DNA of 64,000 nucleotides, from contig NZ_JAFBDS010000007.1 of NCBI RefSeq assembly GCF_016908375.1, positions 186,001 to 250,000 of the forward strand, in the 5' to 3' direction. The notes under the pieces were generated by a model. The model worked only from the letters and a program-made list of their open reading frames with translations. It was not told where the DNA came from and made no database searches. The first letter of the stretch is position 1. The number at the start of each line of letters is the position of its first letter. Of the stretch, positions 17,838 through 25,596 are shown piece by piece. The position numbers and the translations under genes are program-made. This DNA comes from Amphibacillus cookii. Its GTDB lineage: Bacteria; Bacillota; Bacilli; Bacillales; Amphibacillaceae.

Positions 17838-19022
17838 CTAGATATTTTTTTCCTTTATTAGAGCATGTTGCTTTTTTATTGCAAATAAAAAAGTTATAAT
17901 AAACAAAACAACTACAATGATATAAAAAAAGGATAGCTTAGGGAAGTAATTAATAAATAGCCCTCCTAGATAGGGACCTATCATACTTCCAATACTAAAA
18001 GTAATACCACACATAATATTACCTGCTGGAAGTAAAGCACGTGGTAATAGGTCTGCCATATAAGACACACCCATCGAAAACAACGACCCTAGTAACATAC
18101 CCGCTATTGCAAAAGTAATGGTTAATCCGAAAAAATAGCCGTCGAATTGAGCACTAAGTAAAAAGATAATTGCTCCTAATCCTGTAACTGCAGGGAGAAC
18201 TCGATCGCGTCCAACACGATCGCTGAGCGCCCCAAGTGGAACTTGAGTTAATAATGTTGCCACGGAGAAGGTAGGAATAATCAATGAAATTCGTTCGATA
18301 CCATGACCAATTCTCAAACCGTAAATAGGAAATGTGCTATGAAGCAATGCTTCTAAAATCCCGTAAGTGAACGGTGCTAATAAAGCAATCCAAGCTATTT
18401 TAGTTGTTTTTATAAATCTCCCTAAGGTAGATGTAACAGCCAATTGAACCGTGACTGACGTACCGTCTTCTGTTACATAGTCATTTCTAACAAACCAGAC
18501 CATTAGCCAAACAACAAAGCAGAGTAAAGCGGCTGTGATAAAAGGTATATGTTCGTGAATCGAAACAAGTTGTGACATTAAAGGACCTATTGAGAAGCCA
18601 AGGCTAAAAAATAATCCATAGATGGCAATTGTGCGACCGCGGTTTTTCTGGGTGGTAGTCGATGTCAGCCAAGTCTGTGTAGCAAAGCTTAACATATGAT
18701 CACCGATACCGATAATGAAACGAAGAACAAACCAGAACCAAATATTTTGCCATAAAGGGAATAATGTTAAAGCACTAAATACCATCGCGCCCCCAAATAG
18801 AATAAGCGGTTTGTAACCGAATTTTTGTAAGGGTTTCTCCATAAAAGGTGAAGCGACCAGAATGCCAATATATAAACCAGTAGCATGTAGTCCATTAACT
18901 GAAGAAGATACACCGGATTGTTCTAAGATGATTGCTAATAAGGGGAGTAGCATCCCTTGTACAAATCCTGAAACCATAATAAAACTAATCAGCACCCAGA
19001 AACGTGCTTGGTTAGTGAACAT
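17838..19022 (-). CDS. MFS transporter, possibly YfkF-like
   Basis: This 394-residue major facilitator protein has about twelve hydrophobic segments. The loop 2-3 region reads MEKPLQKFGYKPLILFGG and its counterpart in the second half reads LGALSDRVGRDRVLPAVTG, which is typical of proton-linked drug or sugar efflux. The surrounding order (yfkJIH before, YfkD-like and MscS after) resembles the yfk region of B. subtilis, where yfkF encodes an MFS protein, but identity needs an alignment. The substrate is unknown. Confidence 0.85.
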   Translation of the reverse strand: MFTNQARFWVLISFIMVSGFVQGMLLPLLAIILEQSGVSSSVNGLHATGLYIGILVASPFMEKPLQKFGYKPLILFGGAMVFSALTLFPLWQNIWFWFVLRFIIGIGDHMLSFATQTWLTSTTTQKNRGRTIAIYGLFFSLGFSIGPLMSQLVSIHEHIPFITAALLCFVVWLMVWFVRNDYVTEDGTSVTVQLAVTSTLGRFIKTTKIAWIALLAPFTYGILEALLHSTFPIYGLRIGHGIERISLIIPTFSVATLLTQVPLGALSDRVGRDRVLPAVTGLGAIIFLLSAQFDGYFFGLTITFAIAGMLLGSLFSMGVSYMADLLPRALLPAGNIMCGITFSIGSMIGPYLGGLFINYFPKLSFFYIIVVVLFIITFLFAIKKQHALIKEKNI

Positions 19023-19171
19023 CTCGTTTCACCTCCAAAGTGTATAATCGTTTGCGCCACTATAACTTTAAATCTTTAACGCTTAAAAAACAATCCATTT
19101 TCATAAAAAGCATATCGCTTAATTAAAAAGGGTAGATAAAAATAACCAAAGGAATAGAAGGAGTCGATGTT

Positions 19172-19561
19172 ATGTTATTTAAATTTAAAGAAGAAGGTAT
19201 TCGTGTTGAATTAGCTTATGGTATTCTGGATGTTTCGGAAGATTTATACCATGGCTATAAACCGGAACATTTGTTAGTATCGGCCATTGCTGGTTCGAGT
19301 GCCCAAGAATTCACCGATTTATTAGAATTACATCATACTCACGTTGATGATTTCTTTATTAGAAGTGAAGTGACTAAAGATGAAAAAGATGGCAATCGTA
19401 TTAAAAGAATTAAGTTGCATTTTGTGGTTAAAGGAAGAAACTTAAACATTGATAAGCTCTATCGTGTGCTAGAAAAAGCGCGGGCAAAGTGTGCAATTAT
19501 TCGATCTGTTGAAGATAGCATTGATATCGTTGAAACATTAGAATTAGTTTCACTAAATTAA
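19172..19561 (+). CDS. OsmC-family protein lacking the first redox cysteine
   Basis: This 129-residue protein has the OsmC fold: YHGYKPEHLLVSAIAGSSA in the place of the first active-site helix, and RAKCAIIRSVED for the second. OsmC/Ohr peroxidases use two cysteines, the first in the position filled here by Ser in AGSSA; only the second (KCAI) remains. Thiol peroxidase activity is therefore doubtful, and the protein may bind a ligand or act otherwise. It stands alone, with an AGGAG ribosome site. Confidence 0.75.
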   Translation: MLFKFKEEGIRVELAYGILDVSEDLYHGYKPEHLLVSAIAGSSAQEFTDLLELHHTHVDDFFIRSEVTKDEKDGNRIKRIKLHFVVKGRNLNIDKLYRVLEKARAKCAIIRSVEDSIDIVETLELVSLN

Positions 19562-19593
19562 TAATTAAAGGGTTGAGATAAAGGTAAAATGAA

Positions 19594-19650
19594 AAAAGGC
19601 TGTCCCAAAAGGTCGTTAAAAGTGACTTTTAGAGGGTCAGCCTCTATTTG
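19594..19650 (+). terminator. Probable terminator after the OsmC-like gene
   Basis: AAGGCTGTCCC pairs with GGGTCAGCCT (one mismatch) around a long A/T-rich loop that can itself fold, followed by CTATTTGGG. Moderate support only. Confidence 0.5.
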
Positions 19651-19689
19651 GGTGTGCTTGAATGCAAACTTTCATAGCAAAAAGGATGT

Positions 19690-19823
19690 TAATCACAGAT
19701 AACCGTCCGTAAATCCCCCAAAAATAGAGCGTAGAGCAAATCGATTAAACGGACGCTAATGTCCCAATTCACTCAATGACCCTGCAATCCGTTCTTCACC
19801 CACGGATTGCAGGGTCATTTTAT
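19690..19823 (+). repeat. Dispersed two-hairpin repeat, copy 4
   Basis: It starts TAATCACAGATAACCGTCCG. Hairpin 2 is a perfect 18-bp stem, AATGACCCTGCAATCCGT (19775-19792) with ACGGATTGCAGGGTCATT (19802-19819), 9-base loop. The usual GGTTCGTT end has become GGGTCATT and its partner has changed to match, which is a clear compensatory change. Confidence 0.92.
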
Positions 19824-19860
19824 ATAATTGGATATTATGTGATTGTAATGTAAAAAATAT

Positions 19861-19889
19861 TTGACACAAAGTAAAATAAAACATATAAT
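19861..19889 (+). promoter_or_regulatory. Consensus sigma-A promoter for the DUF4386 gene
   Basis: TTGACA (19861-19866) and TATAAT (19884-19889) both match consensus with a 17-base spacer, ahead of AAGGAGGGG at 19914-19922. AATGTAA upstream and TTACATT downstream form a loose inverted pair that might be an operator. Confidence 0.75.
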
Positions 19890-19927
19890 GTGTATAAAAT
19901 TAATTACATTAAAAAGGAGGGGATATC

Positions 19928-20611
19928 ATCAACTTAACTAAAAAAAAAGCTGTTTCGATCGCACTATTGTTCATAGTGAGTTTCGTATTTGGCATATTTA
20001 GTTCAATTCCAGTATTAGAAGAAGCGGATTACCTTGTGAAATTGCCAGCGATAGAAAGTCAAGTCTTGATCGCGACTTTTTTTCAAGCGTCAATGGCTGT
20101 CGTCTATGTTATGATAGCTGTCCTGTTCTATTCAATCATAAAGTGGTATAACAAAACGTTAGCGATTACCTATTTCGGATTTCGAATGATTGGGGCAGGA
20201 TTTTTGTTTCTCGGCATTGGCTTTTTGTTGCTTTTATTATGGTTGAGTCAAAGTGTTCTAGCTGTAGGTCAAACGGATTTGTTATCTGTTGAAATCATTG
20301 CTGAATTGCTCAGACAAGGGCGAGATATTGTAAATCATATTGGAATGATTTTACCATGGAGTATTGGGGGCTTTATTCTTTATGTTTGCTTATTCAAAAT
20401 GAGAATTATTCCAAGGTATTTAGCGCTTTGGGGAATAGTTGGTTCTGTATTGACGTTTGTGGCTACGATTATTTTGATGTTAAATGTGATCTCTTTGATG
20501 GATCCGTTCTACTTTCTTTTGAATGCGCCATTAGCTTTAGGTGAACTTGTCTTTGCTATATTTTTAATTTTCAAAGGGTTTACACCGCTTGAAGGAAAAT
20601 CAAATGAGTAA
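19928..20611 (+). CDS. DUF4386-family membrane protein with a non-canonical start
   Basis: This protein of about 227 residues has six or so hydrophobic segments and resembles DUF4386 proteins, a family of unknown function. The expected start (family pattern Met-Asn-Leu-basic) falls at 19928, where the codon is ATC rather than ATG, 5 bases after AAGGAGGGG. The first ordinary start codon in frame is TTG at 19967, which would remove the first 13 residues and has no ribosome site. The promoter is consensus, so the gene is probably transcribed. It may be translated weakly from ATC or the TTG, or be a recent loss-of-start allele. Confidence 0.7.
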   Translation: MNLTKKKAVSIALLFIVSFVFGIFSSIPVLEEADYLVKLPAIESQVLIATFFQASMAVVYVMIAVLFYSIIKWYNKTLAITYFGFRMIGAGFLFLGIGFLLLLLWLSQSVLAVGQTDLLSVEIIAELLRQGRDIVNHIGMILPWSIGGFILYVCLFKMRIIPRYLALWGIVGSVLTFVATIILMLNVISLMDPFYFLLNAPLALGELVFAIFLIFKGFTPLEGKSNE

Positions 20612-20625
20612 AGGGTGAGGGGAAG

Positions 20626-21342
20626 GTGAAAGTCATTGTTTTCGGAGCCAGTGGTGCTACTGGTAAACAAGTCGTCAGACAATTAATGAAAAGACAAATT
20701 AAGACACGGATTTTAATTAGAAAAAAAGTAGTTCTACCAAATGACATACAAGAAAATCCTTATATAGAAGTGGTGAAAGGTAATGTGAGCGAGTTAAATG
20801 ATTCGGAGATGAAGCAACTTCTATATGATTGCCATACGATTATTTCCTGCCTTGGTCACAATATGACGTTGAAGGGTATGTTCGGAAACCCACGTTATTT
20901 AGTCTTTGATACGTTAAAAAAAATCACGGAGAATGTCGGAAAAGAGCAGGACAAAAAGCTAAAACTTGTCCTCATGAGTACAACAGCTTATACAAATGAT
21001 TTAGTGCAAGAAAAAAATTCGGTTGGAGAAAAACTTATCTTTTCATTGCTAAGCCTCATACTTCCACCTCATCGTGATAATATCAAGGCAGCCAATTATT
21101 TGGTCACTGAAATGGTAGAAGAAGATGAACGGATTGAATGGACGGCCGTTCGCCCTGATACATTAGTTGATATTGAGCAAGAAAGTCAATATGACGTTTA
21201 TGAATCTCCTGTAAGAAGTCCGATATTTAATGCAGGTAAAACGAGCAGAATTAATGTCAGCCATTTTATCGTTGAACTCATAACAGACGATGCACTCTGG
21301 AGGGAATGGAAAGGGAAAACACCGGTTATTTATAACAGATAA
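20626..21342 (+). CDS. NAD(P)-binding SDR/NmrA-like protein
   Basis: This 238-residue atypical short-chain dehydrogenase has the nucleotide-binding loop VFGASGATGKQVVRQL at the N terminus and the conserved VRPDTLVD segment late in the protein, as in YwnB-like putative NAD(P)-binding proteins. The substrate is unknown. The start is GTG after GGGGAAG, 14 bases behind the DUF4386 gene. Its last codons and stop (YNR then TAA) lie inside the first bases of repeat copy 5, so the present C terminus is supplied by the repeat. Confidence 0.78.
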   Translation: MKVIVFGASGATGKQVVRQLMKRQIKTRILIRKKVVLPNDIQENPYIEVVKGNVSELNDSEMKQLLYDCHTIISCLGHNMTLKGMFGNPRYLVFDTLKKITENVGKEQDKKLKLVLMSTTAYTNDLVQEKNSVGEKLIFSLLSLILPPHRDNIKAANYLVTEMVEEDERIEWTAVRPDTLVDIEQESQYDVYESPVRSPIFNAGKTSRINVSHFIVELITDDALWREWKGKTPVIYNR

Positions 21343-21537
21343 CCGTCCGTAACCCCCCCTCAAAATAGAGATAGACCAAATCGATTGAGGTGGGTGATAA
21401 CGGATACTAATGTTCGGATTCACTCGGGCCAACAGGATGTTGGTCACACAAGCGTTTTCGCACGACGCGAAGACGTTAGCTTGTGTTCCATCAGTTGGGG
21501 AAAACGAAAACACCACCGGATTGAAGGTTCGTTTTAT
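21330..21537 (+). repeat. Dispersed two-hairpin repeat, copy 5 (long variant)
   Basis: It opens TATAACAGATAACCGTCCG and ends TTGAAGGTTCGTTTTAT. The loop of hairpin 2 holds an extra block of about 75 bases with CCAACAGGATGTTGG and a CACAAGC/GCTTGTG stem. The same block recurs inverted in copy 6. The left end overlaps the stop of the SDR-like gene. Confidence 0.92.
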
Positions 21538-21598
21538 AATACGGAGTAACTGGTTTTCTGAATAATCATGAGAGCTTGTGATCAAAAAGGGGGGATAG

Positions 21599-22108
21599 AT
21601 GATGTCCTATCAGGAAAAGAAAACGATCGTCTCGATTTTAACCGGTTTATTGATTTTAACAACCTATTGTTTTTATGCTTATGGAAAATATCAGTCTGGT
21701 GTGGTTGCCATGGATGATCTGATGTTTTGGGCAAGGACAATGCTTCTTTTTATTGCGATCAGCATTGTGGCGACGATTGTGATTCAAATCGTATTTAACA
21801 TATTACTTTCGATTATGATTGCTATACAAGAAAAGGCAAGCGGGTGCGAAAGTGATGATAAAGAGATCGAGAAAACAATTGAAACAGAAATGGTAACAGA
21901 TGAAATGGACCGATTAATTGAACTTAAATCAATGAGAATTGGCTTCTTTTTTGCTGGAATTGGCTTTGTTATCGCGTTAATCGCTGTCGTTTTAGACTAT
22001 TCTGCAGCTGTTATGATCCAAATTATCTTTATCTCATTTCATATCGGTTCGTTATTAGAAGCAATCACACAGCTTTATTTTTACAGAAAGGGAATCAAAC
22101 ATGGCTAA
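21599..22108 (+). CDS. Membrane protein coupled to an XRE regulator
   Basis: This 169-residue protein has four hydrophobic segments in two pairs (about residues 12-30, 46-76, 115-136, 139-160) separated by an acidic, lysine-rich cytoplasmic stretch. I do not recognise a named family. Its last eight bases overlap the start of a short XRE gene; such membrane protein-XRE pairs are common in Firmicutes, where the membrane protein may sense a signal or sequester the regulator. GGGGGGA lies before the ATG. Confidence 0.7.
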   Translation: MMSYQEKKTIVSILTGLLILTTYCFYAYGKYQSGVVAMDDLMFWARTMLLFIAISIVATIVIQIVFNILLSIMIAIQEKASGCESDDKEIEKTIETEMVTDEMDRLIELKSMRIGFFFAGIGFVIALIAVVLDYSAAVMIQIIFISFHIGSLLEAITQLYFYRKGIKHG

Positions 22109-22331
22109 GAAATTGCAGATTAAAAACAACATTAGACGCTTTCGTTTTTTTGCAAATGAAATGACACAGAAGCAACTTGCCGAAAAGGTGGGCGCATCTA
22201 GACAAACGATCGTCGCAATCGAGGCTGGGAAGTATTCTCCTTCATTAGAACTTGCTTTTCGGATTGCAGATGCATTTGGTGTCGAAATTGGTGAAGTGTT
22301 CAGTTATGAAATGAGTGACAAGGACAAATAA
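22101..22331 (+). CDS. Short XRE-family transcriptional regulator
   Basis: This 76-residue protein is almost entirely one helix-turn-helix domain: [40 protein letters not shown], followed by the strand VEIGEVFSY. It belongs to the YgzD/YozG-like group of minimal Cro/CI regulators. It overlaps the upstream membrane-protein gene by 8 bases and precedes a DUF4386 gene by 24 bases, so it probably regulates this small operon. Confidence 0.85.
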   Translation: MAKKLQIKNNIRRFRFFANEMTQKQLAEKVGASRQTIVAIEAGKYSPSLELAFRIADAFGVEIGEVFSYEMSDKDK

Positions 22332-22355
22332 ATGGCGGGGAGAGAAGGATAAAAC

Positions 22356-23009
22356 ATGAATGCTAATCAAAAGGTCGCTCGGTCTGTTGGGGTGCTTTAT
22401 ATTATTGGAACAATTGCAGGCATACTCAGTGTTGTATTTACAGGTTGGACTACAGGAAGTGACGTTGCCTATGTTTCTGCTAGTGAGAATGAGGTCAAAG
22501 TAGGCATATTATTTATCTTGATCATGGCCTTTTCACTGGCAATGGTTCCAGTCGTGACCTATCCTATTTTCAGAAAGTACCATGAAACTTTAGCAACTGG
22601 CTATGTCATTTTTCGCGGAGCACTTGAGACGTTTACTTATATCATAACGGCTATTTGGTTATGGCTTGTTTTATTAAGTAATATGAGTACAGATGTTTCT
22701 AGTAGCGACACTTTTCAACACATTGACTATCTATTGTCGGGCGCAGGTGAACTGATCCATTCGATAACAATGGTTGTTTTTAGTCTTGGCGCTCTAATGC
22801 TTTATTATTTACTGTATCAATTCAAACTTTTACCAAGATGGCTATCAAGTTGGGGGCTTCTTGCAAGTATGCTTTATTTACTAACAGGTATCTTTGATTT
22901 TTTTGGATCAGTTTCGACACTGTTATTAATGCCGCTTGCTCTACAGGAAATGGTAATGGCTGTATGGTTAATCATAAAAGGTTTTAATCGCGAATTAAAA
23001 GAAATATAA
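22356..23009 (+). CDS. DUF4386-family membrane protein
   Basis: This 217-residue protein with six hydrophobic segments belongs to DUF4386. Typical marks are the N terminus VGVLYIIGTIAGILSVVF, the central PVVTYPIFRKYHE motif and LLPRWLSSWGLLAS near the end. Function is unknown. It is the last gene of the membrane protein-XRE operon and the second DUF4386 protein within 3 kb. Unlike the first it has a normal ATG with GGGGAGAGAAGG upstream. Confidence 0.8.
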   Translation: MNANQKVARSVGVLYIIGTIAGILSVVFTGWTTGSDVAYVSASENEVKVGILFILIMAFSLAMVPVVTYPIFRKYHETLATGYVIFRGALETFTYIITAIWLWLVLLSNMSTDVSSSDTFQHIDYLLSGAGELIHSITMVVFSLGALMLYYLLYQFKLLPRWLSSWGLLASMLYLLTGIFDFFGSVSTLLLMPLALQEMVMAVWLIIKGFNRELKEI

Positions 23010-23169
23010 ACTAGTATAGCCCTGAATCAGTAAAATGCTTCGAGGGCTTTCTCTAGCTTTAATCGATATAAAATCTGGTAAATAAAGATTTTAGAGGAAA
23101 GTAAATTTTACATAAAAATGATCGGTTTGACGTAAACTATTGAAAAATGAATTGAAAGGAAACGAAAAG

Positions 23170-23928
23170 ATGAAGTATATGGTATCAGTTCTCTTTTTTC
23201 TTTGTACATTTTCATTTTCGTCAGTAACCGCAGCAACAGATTTTATTTCAACTTTTTCGCAAAACTTACCTTCACATGTCCAATCGGTAGAAGAAGAAAA
23301 CACAGTAGAACAAAAGCAGGAAACGATTAAAGATGTTGATGTTGAAGGATTTGTTGACAAACTATTAAAAAAGAGTGAAGTTGAGATTACCAATCCGCAT
23401 TTTATTGAGCAACTTAATGCCACCGATGTAAATAATTCGAAGTTTGCATTTGGTTACTCAAGTGAGGTCTACTTAGGTAGATGGCCGCTTCATTATCAAT
23501 CAAAGGAAACGTCTGTTAATTGGGCTTATCAGAAAATTAATGAAAATTTTGTCTCAGGTGCCCCGCTCACTTATTTACAAAACGAAGAAGCACATGTCAA
23601 TGGTGGAACACAAAATAAAGTTGCCAATACTGATCAGGTTCAATCCATGGTTTTAAACAGTGTTAGAGAGCGCGTTGAATGGCCGATTGCATACAAAGTT
23701 GCTTTTGGCGCAACAACGGAGAAACAAATTCCTTTAACAAATGAAGCAGGAGCAGAAAGGTTAGAGGCATATGCAGCCGCAGTCAAAGAATCAGGTATGA
23801 TAACTTATGGAGAAGTCTACTTATCGATGACTGGTAGAAATCAAACGCTTAAAGTAAAAAATGTTGTAGAAGAAGAGGTGGTAACATGGCTGCCGATTCA
23901 ACATTATTTAGCATTCCATCTGAGTTAA
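23170..23928 (+). CDS. yfkD: Secreted YfkD-like protein
   Basis: This 252-residue protein has a signal peptide (KYMVSVLFFLCTFSFSSVTAA, cleavage near residue 22), then an acidic linker and a globular domain with GRWPLHYQSKETSVNWAYQKINENF and a late YGEVYLSMTGRNQTLKVKNV. I match it to the YfkD-like family of Bacillaceae from memory of its layout and the WPL...NWAYQKIN block. The convergent MscS-type gene next to it parallels yfkC-yfkD in B. subtilis. Function is unknown. The ATG at 23170 follows AAAGGAAA; an earlier in-frame ATG at 23140 would add a non-signal-like tail. Confidence 0.62.
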   Translation: MKYMVSVLFFLCTFSFSSVTAATDFISTFSQNLPSHVQSVEEENTVEQKQETIKDVDVEGFVDKLLKKSEVEITNPHFIEQLNATDVNNSKFAFGYSSEVYLGRWPLHYQSKETSVNWAYQKINENFVSGAPLTYLQNEEAHVNGGTQNKVANTDQVQSMVLNSVRERVEWPIAYKVAFGATTEKQIPLTNEAGAERLEAYAAAVKESGMITYGEVYLSMTGRNQTLKVKNVVEEEVVTWLPIQHYLAFHLS

Positions 23929-24011
23929 TTATTAGTGAGAAATAGAGTGTTGGTAGCTTATGTGTAATATATGCCTTATCACCTGCTTTACATGATAACA
24001 AAACATAGGAT

Positions 24012-24063
24012 AAGAAAAGCTAGCCTATTCGTTAAGGGAAAAGCGAATGGGCTAGCTTTTCTA
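24012..24063. terminator. Bidirectional terminator between the YfkD-like and MscS genes
   Basis: AAAAGCTAGCCTATTCG and CGAATGGGCTAGCTTTT pair along 17 bases (one mismatch), loop about 13, with A-run and T-run on opposite sides. Confidence 0.8.
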
Positions 24064-24069
24064 AATTAA

Positions 24070-24936
24070 TTAGTTATTTGTTTCTTTATGACGCGTAATA
24101 ATTTGTTGTTCTGGCATCTGAATGTCATGCTTATATAGATGTTGGGCAATAATAGTCCGGGCTTCACGTGATGCCGGAAAAAAGGTTAAATCTTGACATA
24201 AGCCGGTAATGATATAATTATAGCCATGATAATGATCATTAAGTGATCCCATGCCAATTAGTTTAAATGGCTCAATAGGGTCACCGGACAAATCTTTTTT
24301 AAGATATTCGCTAAGTCGTTGATTTAATTCTGCACAAGCATCTTCCAAGACACGCATCACTTTTGATGGATCCTCATAAAAGCTTGTTGTAATGGTTTCA
24401 ATTAGTCGCATCTTCTCACGATTGAAATTTTCGATGGTTTGTACTTGTCCATTATTAACAGAAATAATGGTCCCAGACCAAGCTCGGATTTTTAAAACCC
24501 GAAAACCCACTTCCTCTACTAAACCTTCATATTGTTGATTTACAATGACCCAATCGCCCTTTTGGAGCTGTTTTTCATATACGATAAAGAGTCCTGCTAA
24601 TAGATCTTGTACAAGACTTTGAGCACCAAAACCAATGACAATACCAAGTACACCTGCACCAGCAAGCATTCCACCTATGTCCAAGCCAAACACAGATAAG
24701 GCATAAAAGATAAAGCCAATTGAGCCAATATATTTAATAATAGAATGACTGAGCGATATAATCGTTGTTGACTCTTTGCCGTCAATAAGTGTTGTACGAG
24801 AGAGTATGGAACGGACAAGCCGTTGAAGTAGAGCAACCAAAATTAAAATGACTAAGCCACCAATTGCTATTTTTGTTAGATTATTTTCAAATATAAGCGT
24901 CATGATCTCTAAAAAACGCTGCCAAGAAAAATCCAT
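24070..24936 (-). CDS. yfkC: MscS-family mechanosensitive channel, YfkC-like
   Basis: This 288-residue channel relieves turgor during osmotic downshift. It has three hydrophobic segments, the pore-lining glycine/alanine-rich helix GGMLAGAGVLGIVIGFGAQS, and the MscS beta domain beginning KQLQKGDWVIVNQQYEGLVEEVGFRV. I start it at the ATG at 24936, 5 bases after GGAGGT. An open frame runs 47 codons further upstream but is made of repeat copy 6 and is not credible as protein. The convergent YfkD-like neighbour favours YfkC over its paralogue YkuT. Confidence 0.85.
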   Translation of the reverse strand: MDFSWQRFLEIMTLIFENNLTKIAIGGLVILILVALLQRLVRSILSRTTLIDGKESTTIISLSHSIIKYIGSIGFIFYALSVFGLDIGGMLAGAGVLGIVIGFGAQSLVQDLLAGLFIVYEKQLQKGDWVIVNQQYEGLVEEVGFRVLKIRAWSGTIISVNNGQVQTIENFNREKMRLIETITTSFYEDPSKVMRVLEDACAELNQRLSEYLKKDLSGDPIEPFKLIGMGSLNDHYHGYNYIITGLCQDLTFFPASREARTIIAQHLYKHDIQMPEQQIITRHKETNN

Positions 24937-24948
24937 TACTTTACCTCC

Positions 24949-25111
24949 AATAAAACGAACCTTCAATCCGTTGGCGTTTCCGTTTTCCCCAACTGATGGA
25001 ACACAAGCTAACGTCTTCGCGTCGTGCGAAAACGCTTGTGTGACCAACATCCTGTTGGCCCGAGTGAATCCGAACATTAGCGTCCGTTAACGAACGCTTA
25101 TCTGTGATAAA
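24949..25111 (-). repeat. Dispersed two-hairpin repeat, copy 6 (inverted, long variant, 5' part shortened)
   Basis: Read on the minus strand it ends GGATTGAAGGTTCGTTTTA and contains the same 75-base block as copy 5, nearly identical. Most of hairpin 1 is missing: TTATCACAGATAAGCGTTCG runs straight into the TTAACGGACGCTAATG core. It lies between the MscS ribosome site and copy 7. Confidence 0.92.
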
Positions 25112-25186
25112 AGTTCGTTTACATTATAACATGTTTGTAATGTGATTGGACAGTCACGACTTTTTCACTTAATATAGAAAGGATTA

Positions 25187-25340
25187 ATAAAACGAACCTT
25201 CAATCCGTTTGGGTTTTCGTTCTTTGCCCACGGATGGTTCGTTGGGTGAATCAGGCCAGATTATTAGTGCCTACCTATATCGATAGACCTTTGCTCTCTG
25301 TTTTGAGGCGGGCGGTTTACCGACGATTATCTGTGCTAAA
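25187..25340 (-). repeat. Dispersed two-hairpin repeat, copy 7 (inverted)
   Basis: On the minus strand it runs from TAGCACAGATAATCGTCGGT to GATTGAAGGTTCGTTTTAT. Hairpin 1 has CCGCCCGCCTCAA on its left arm, partly matched. It is adjacent to copy 6 in the same orientation, and its edge touches the ribosome site of the next gene. Confidence 0.9.
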
Positions 25341-25354
25341 AAAGGAGCTTCAAT

Positions 25355-25504
25355 ATGTGCCAAGATGTTAACATCGATCAATTGAAAAAACAATTACAAT
25401 CTTTTCTCAATCAACTCGATAAATTGGAACCGAGTCAAGCGTCAGTAGAAGACGTTGATCGTTTAATCAAATTAATTGAGGAGATGGAACAAAAGTTAAC
25501 ATGA
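25355..25504 (+). CDS. Small SE1561-family protein
   Basis: This 49-residue acidic, helical protein runs MCQDVNIDQLKKQLQSF to LIKLIEEMEQKLT and matches the small SE1561 family of Firmicutes, whose function is unknown. AAAGGAG lies 9 bases before the ATG, at the very edge of repeat copy 7. The heptad-like spacing of Leu and Ile suggests a short coiled coil or helical hairpin. Confidence 0.75.
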   Translation: MCQDVNIDQLKKQLQSFLNQLDKLEPSQASVEDVDRLIKLIEEMEQKLT

Positions 25505-25510
25505 TTTTTT

Positions 25511-25546
25511 CAATCAATCCTTTAAAAAGGGATTGATTTTTTTGTA
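25511..25546 (+). terminator. Terminator after the SE1561-type gene
   Basis: TCAATCAATCCTTT pairs with AAAGGGATTGATT around a short A-rich loop, followed by TTTTTTGT. Confidence 0.8.
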
Positions 25547-25596
25547 ATAATGCTTTACCATAGTAAAGCATTAAAGAAAAAGAGGGAGTCAACGTT

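Noticed and set aside
24937-25077. N-terminal extension of the MscS protein by 47 residues
   Set aside because: The extension is read from repeat copy 6, and a strong ribosome site sits directly ahead of the internal ATG at 24936.
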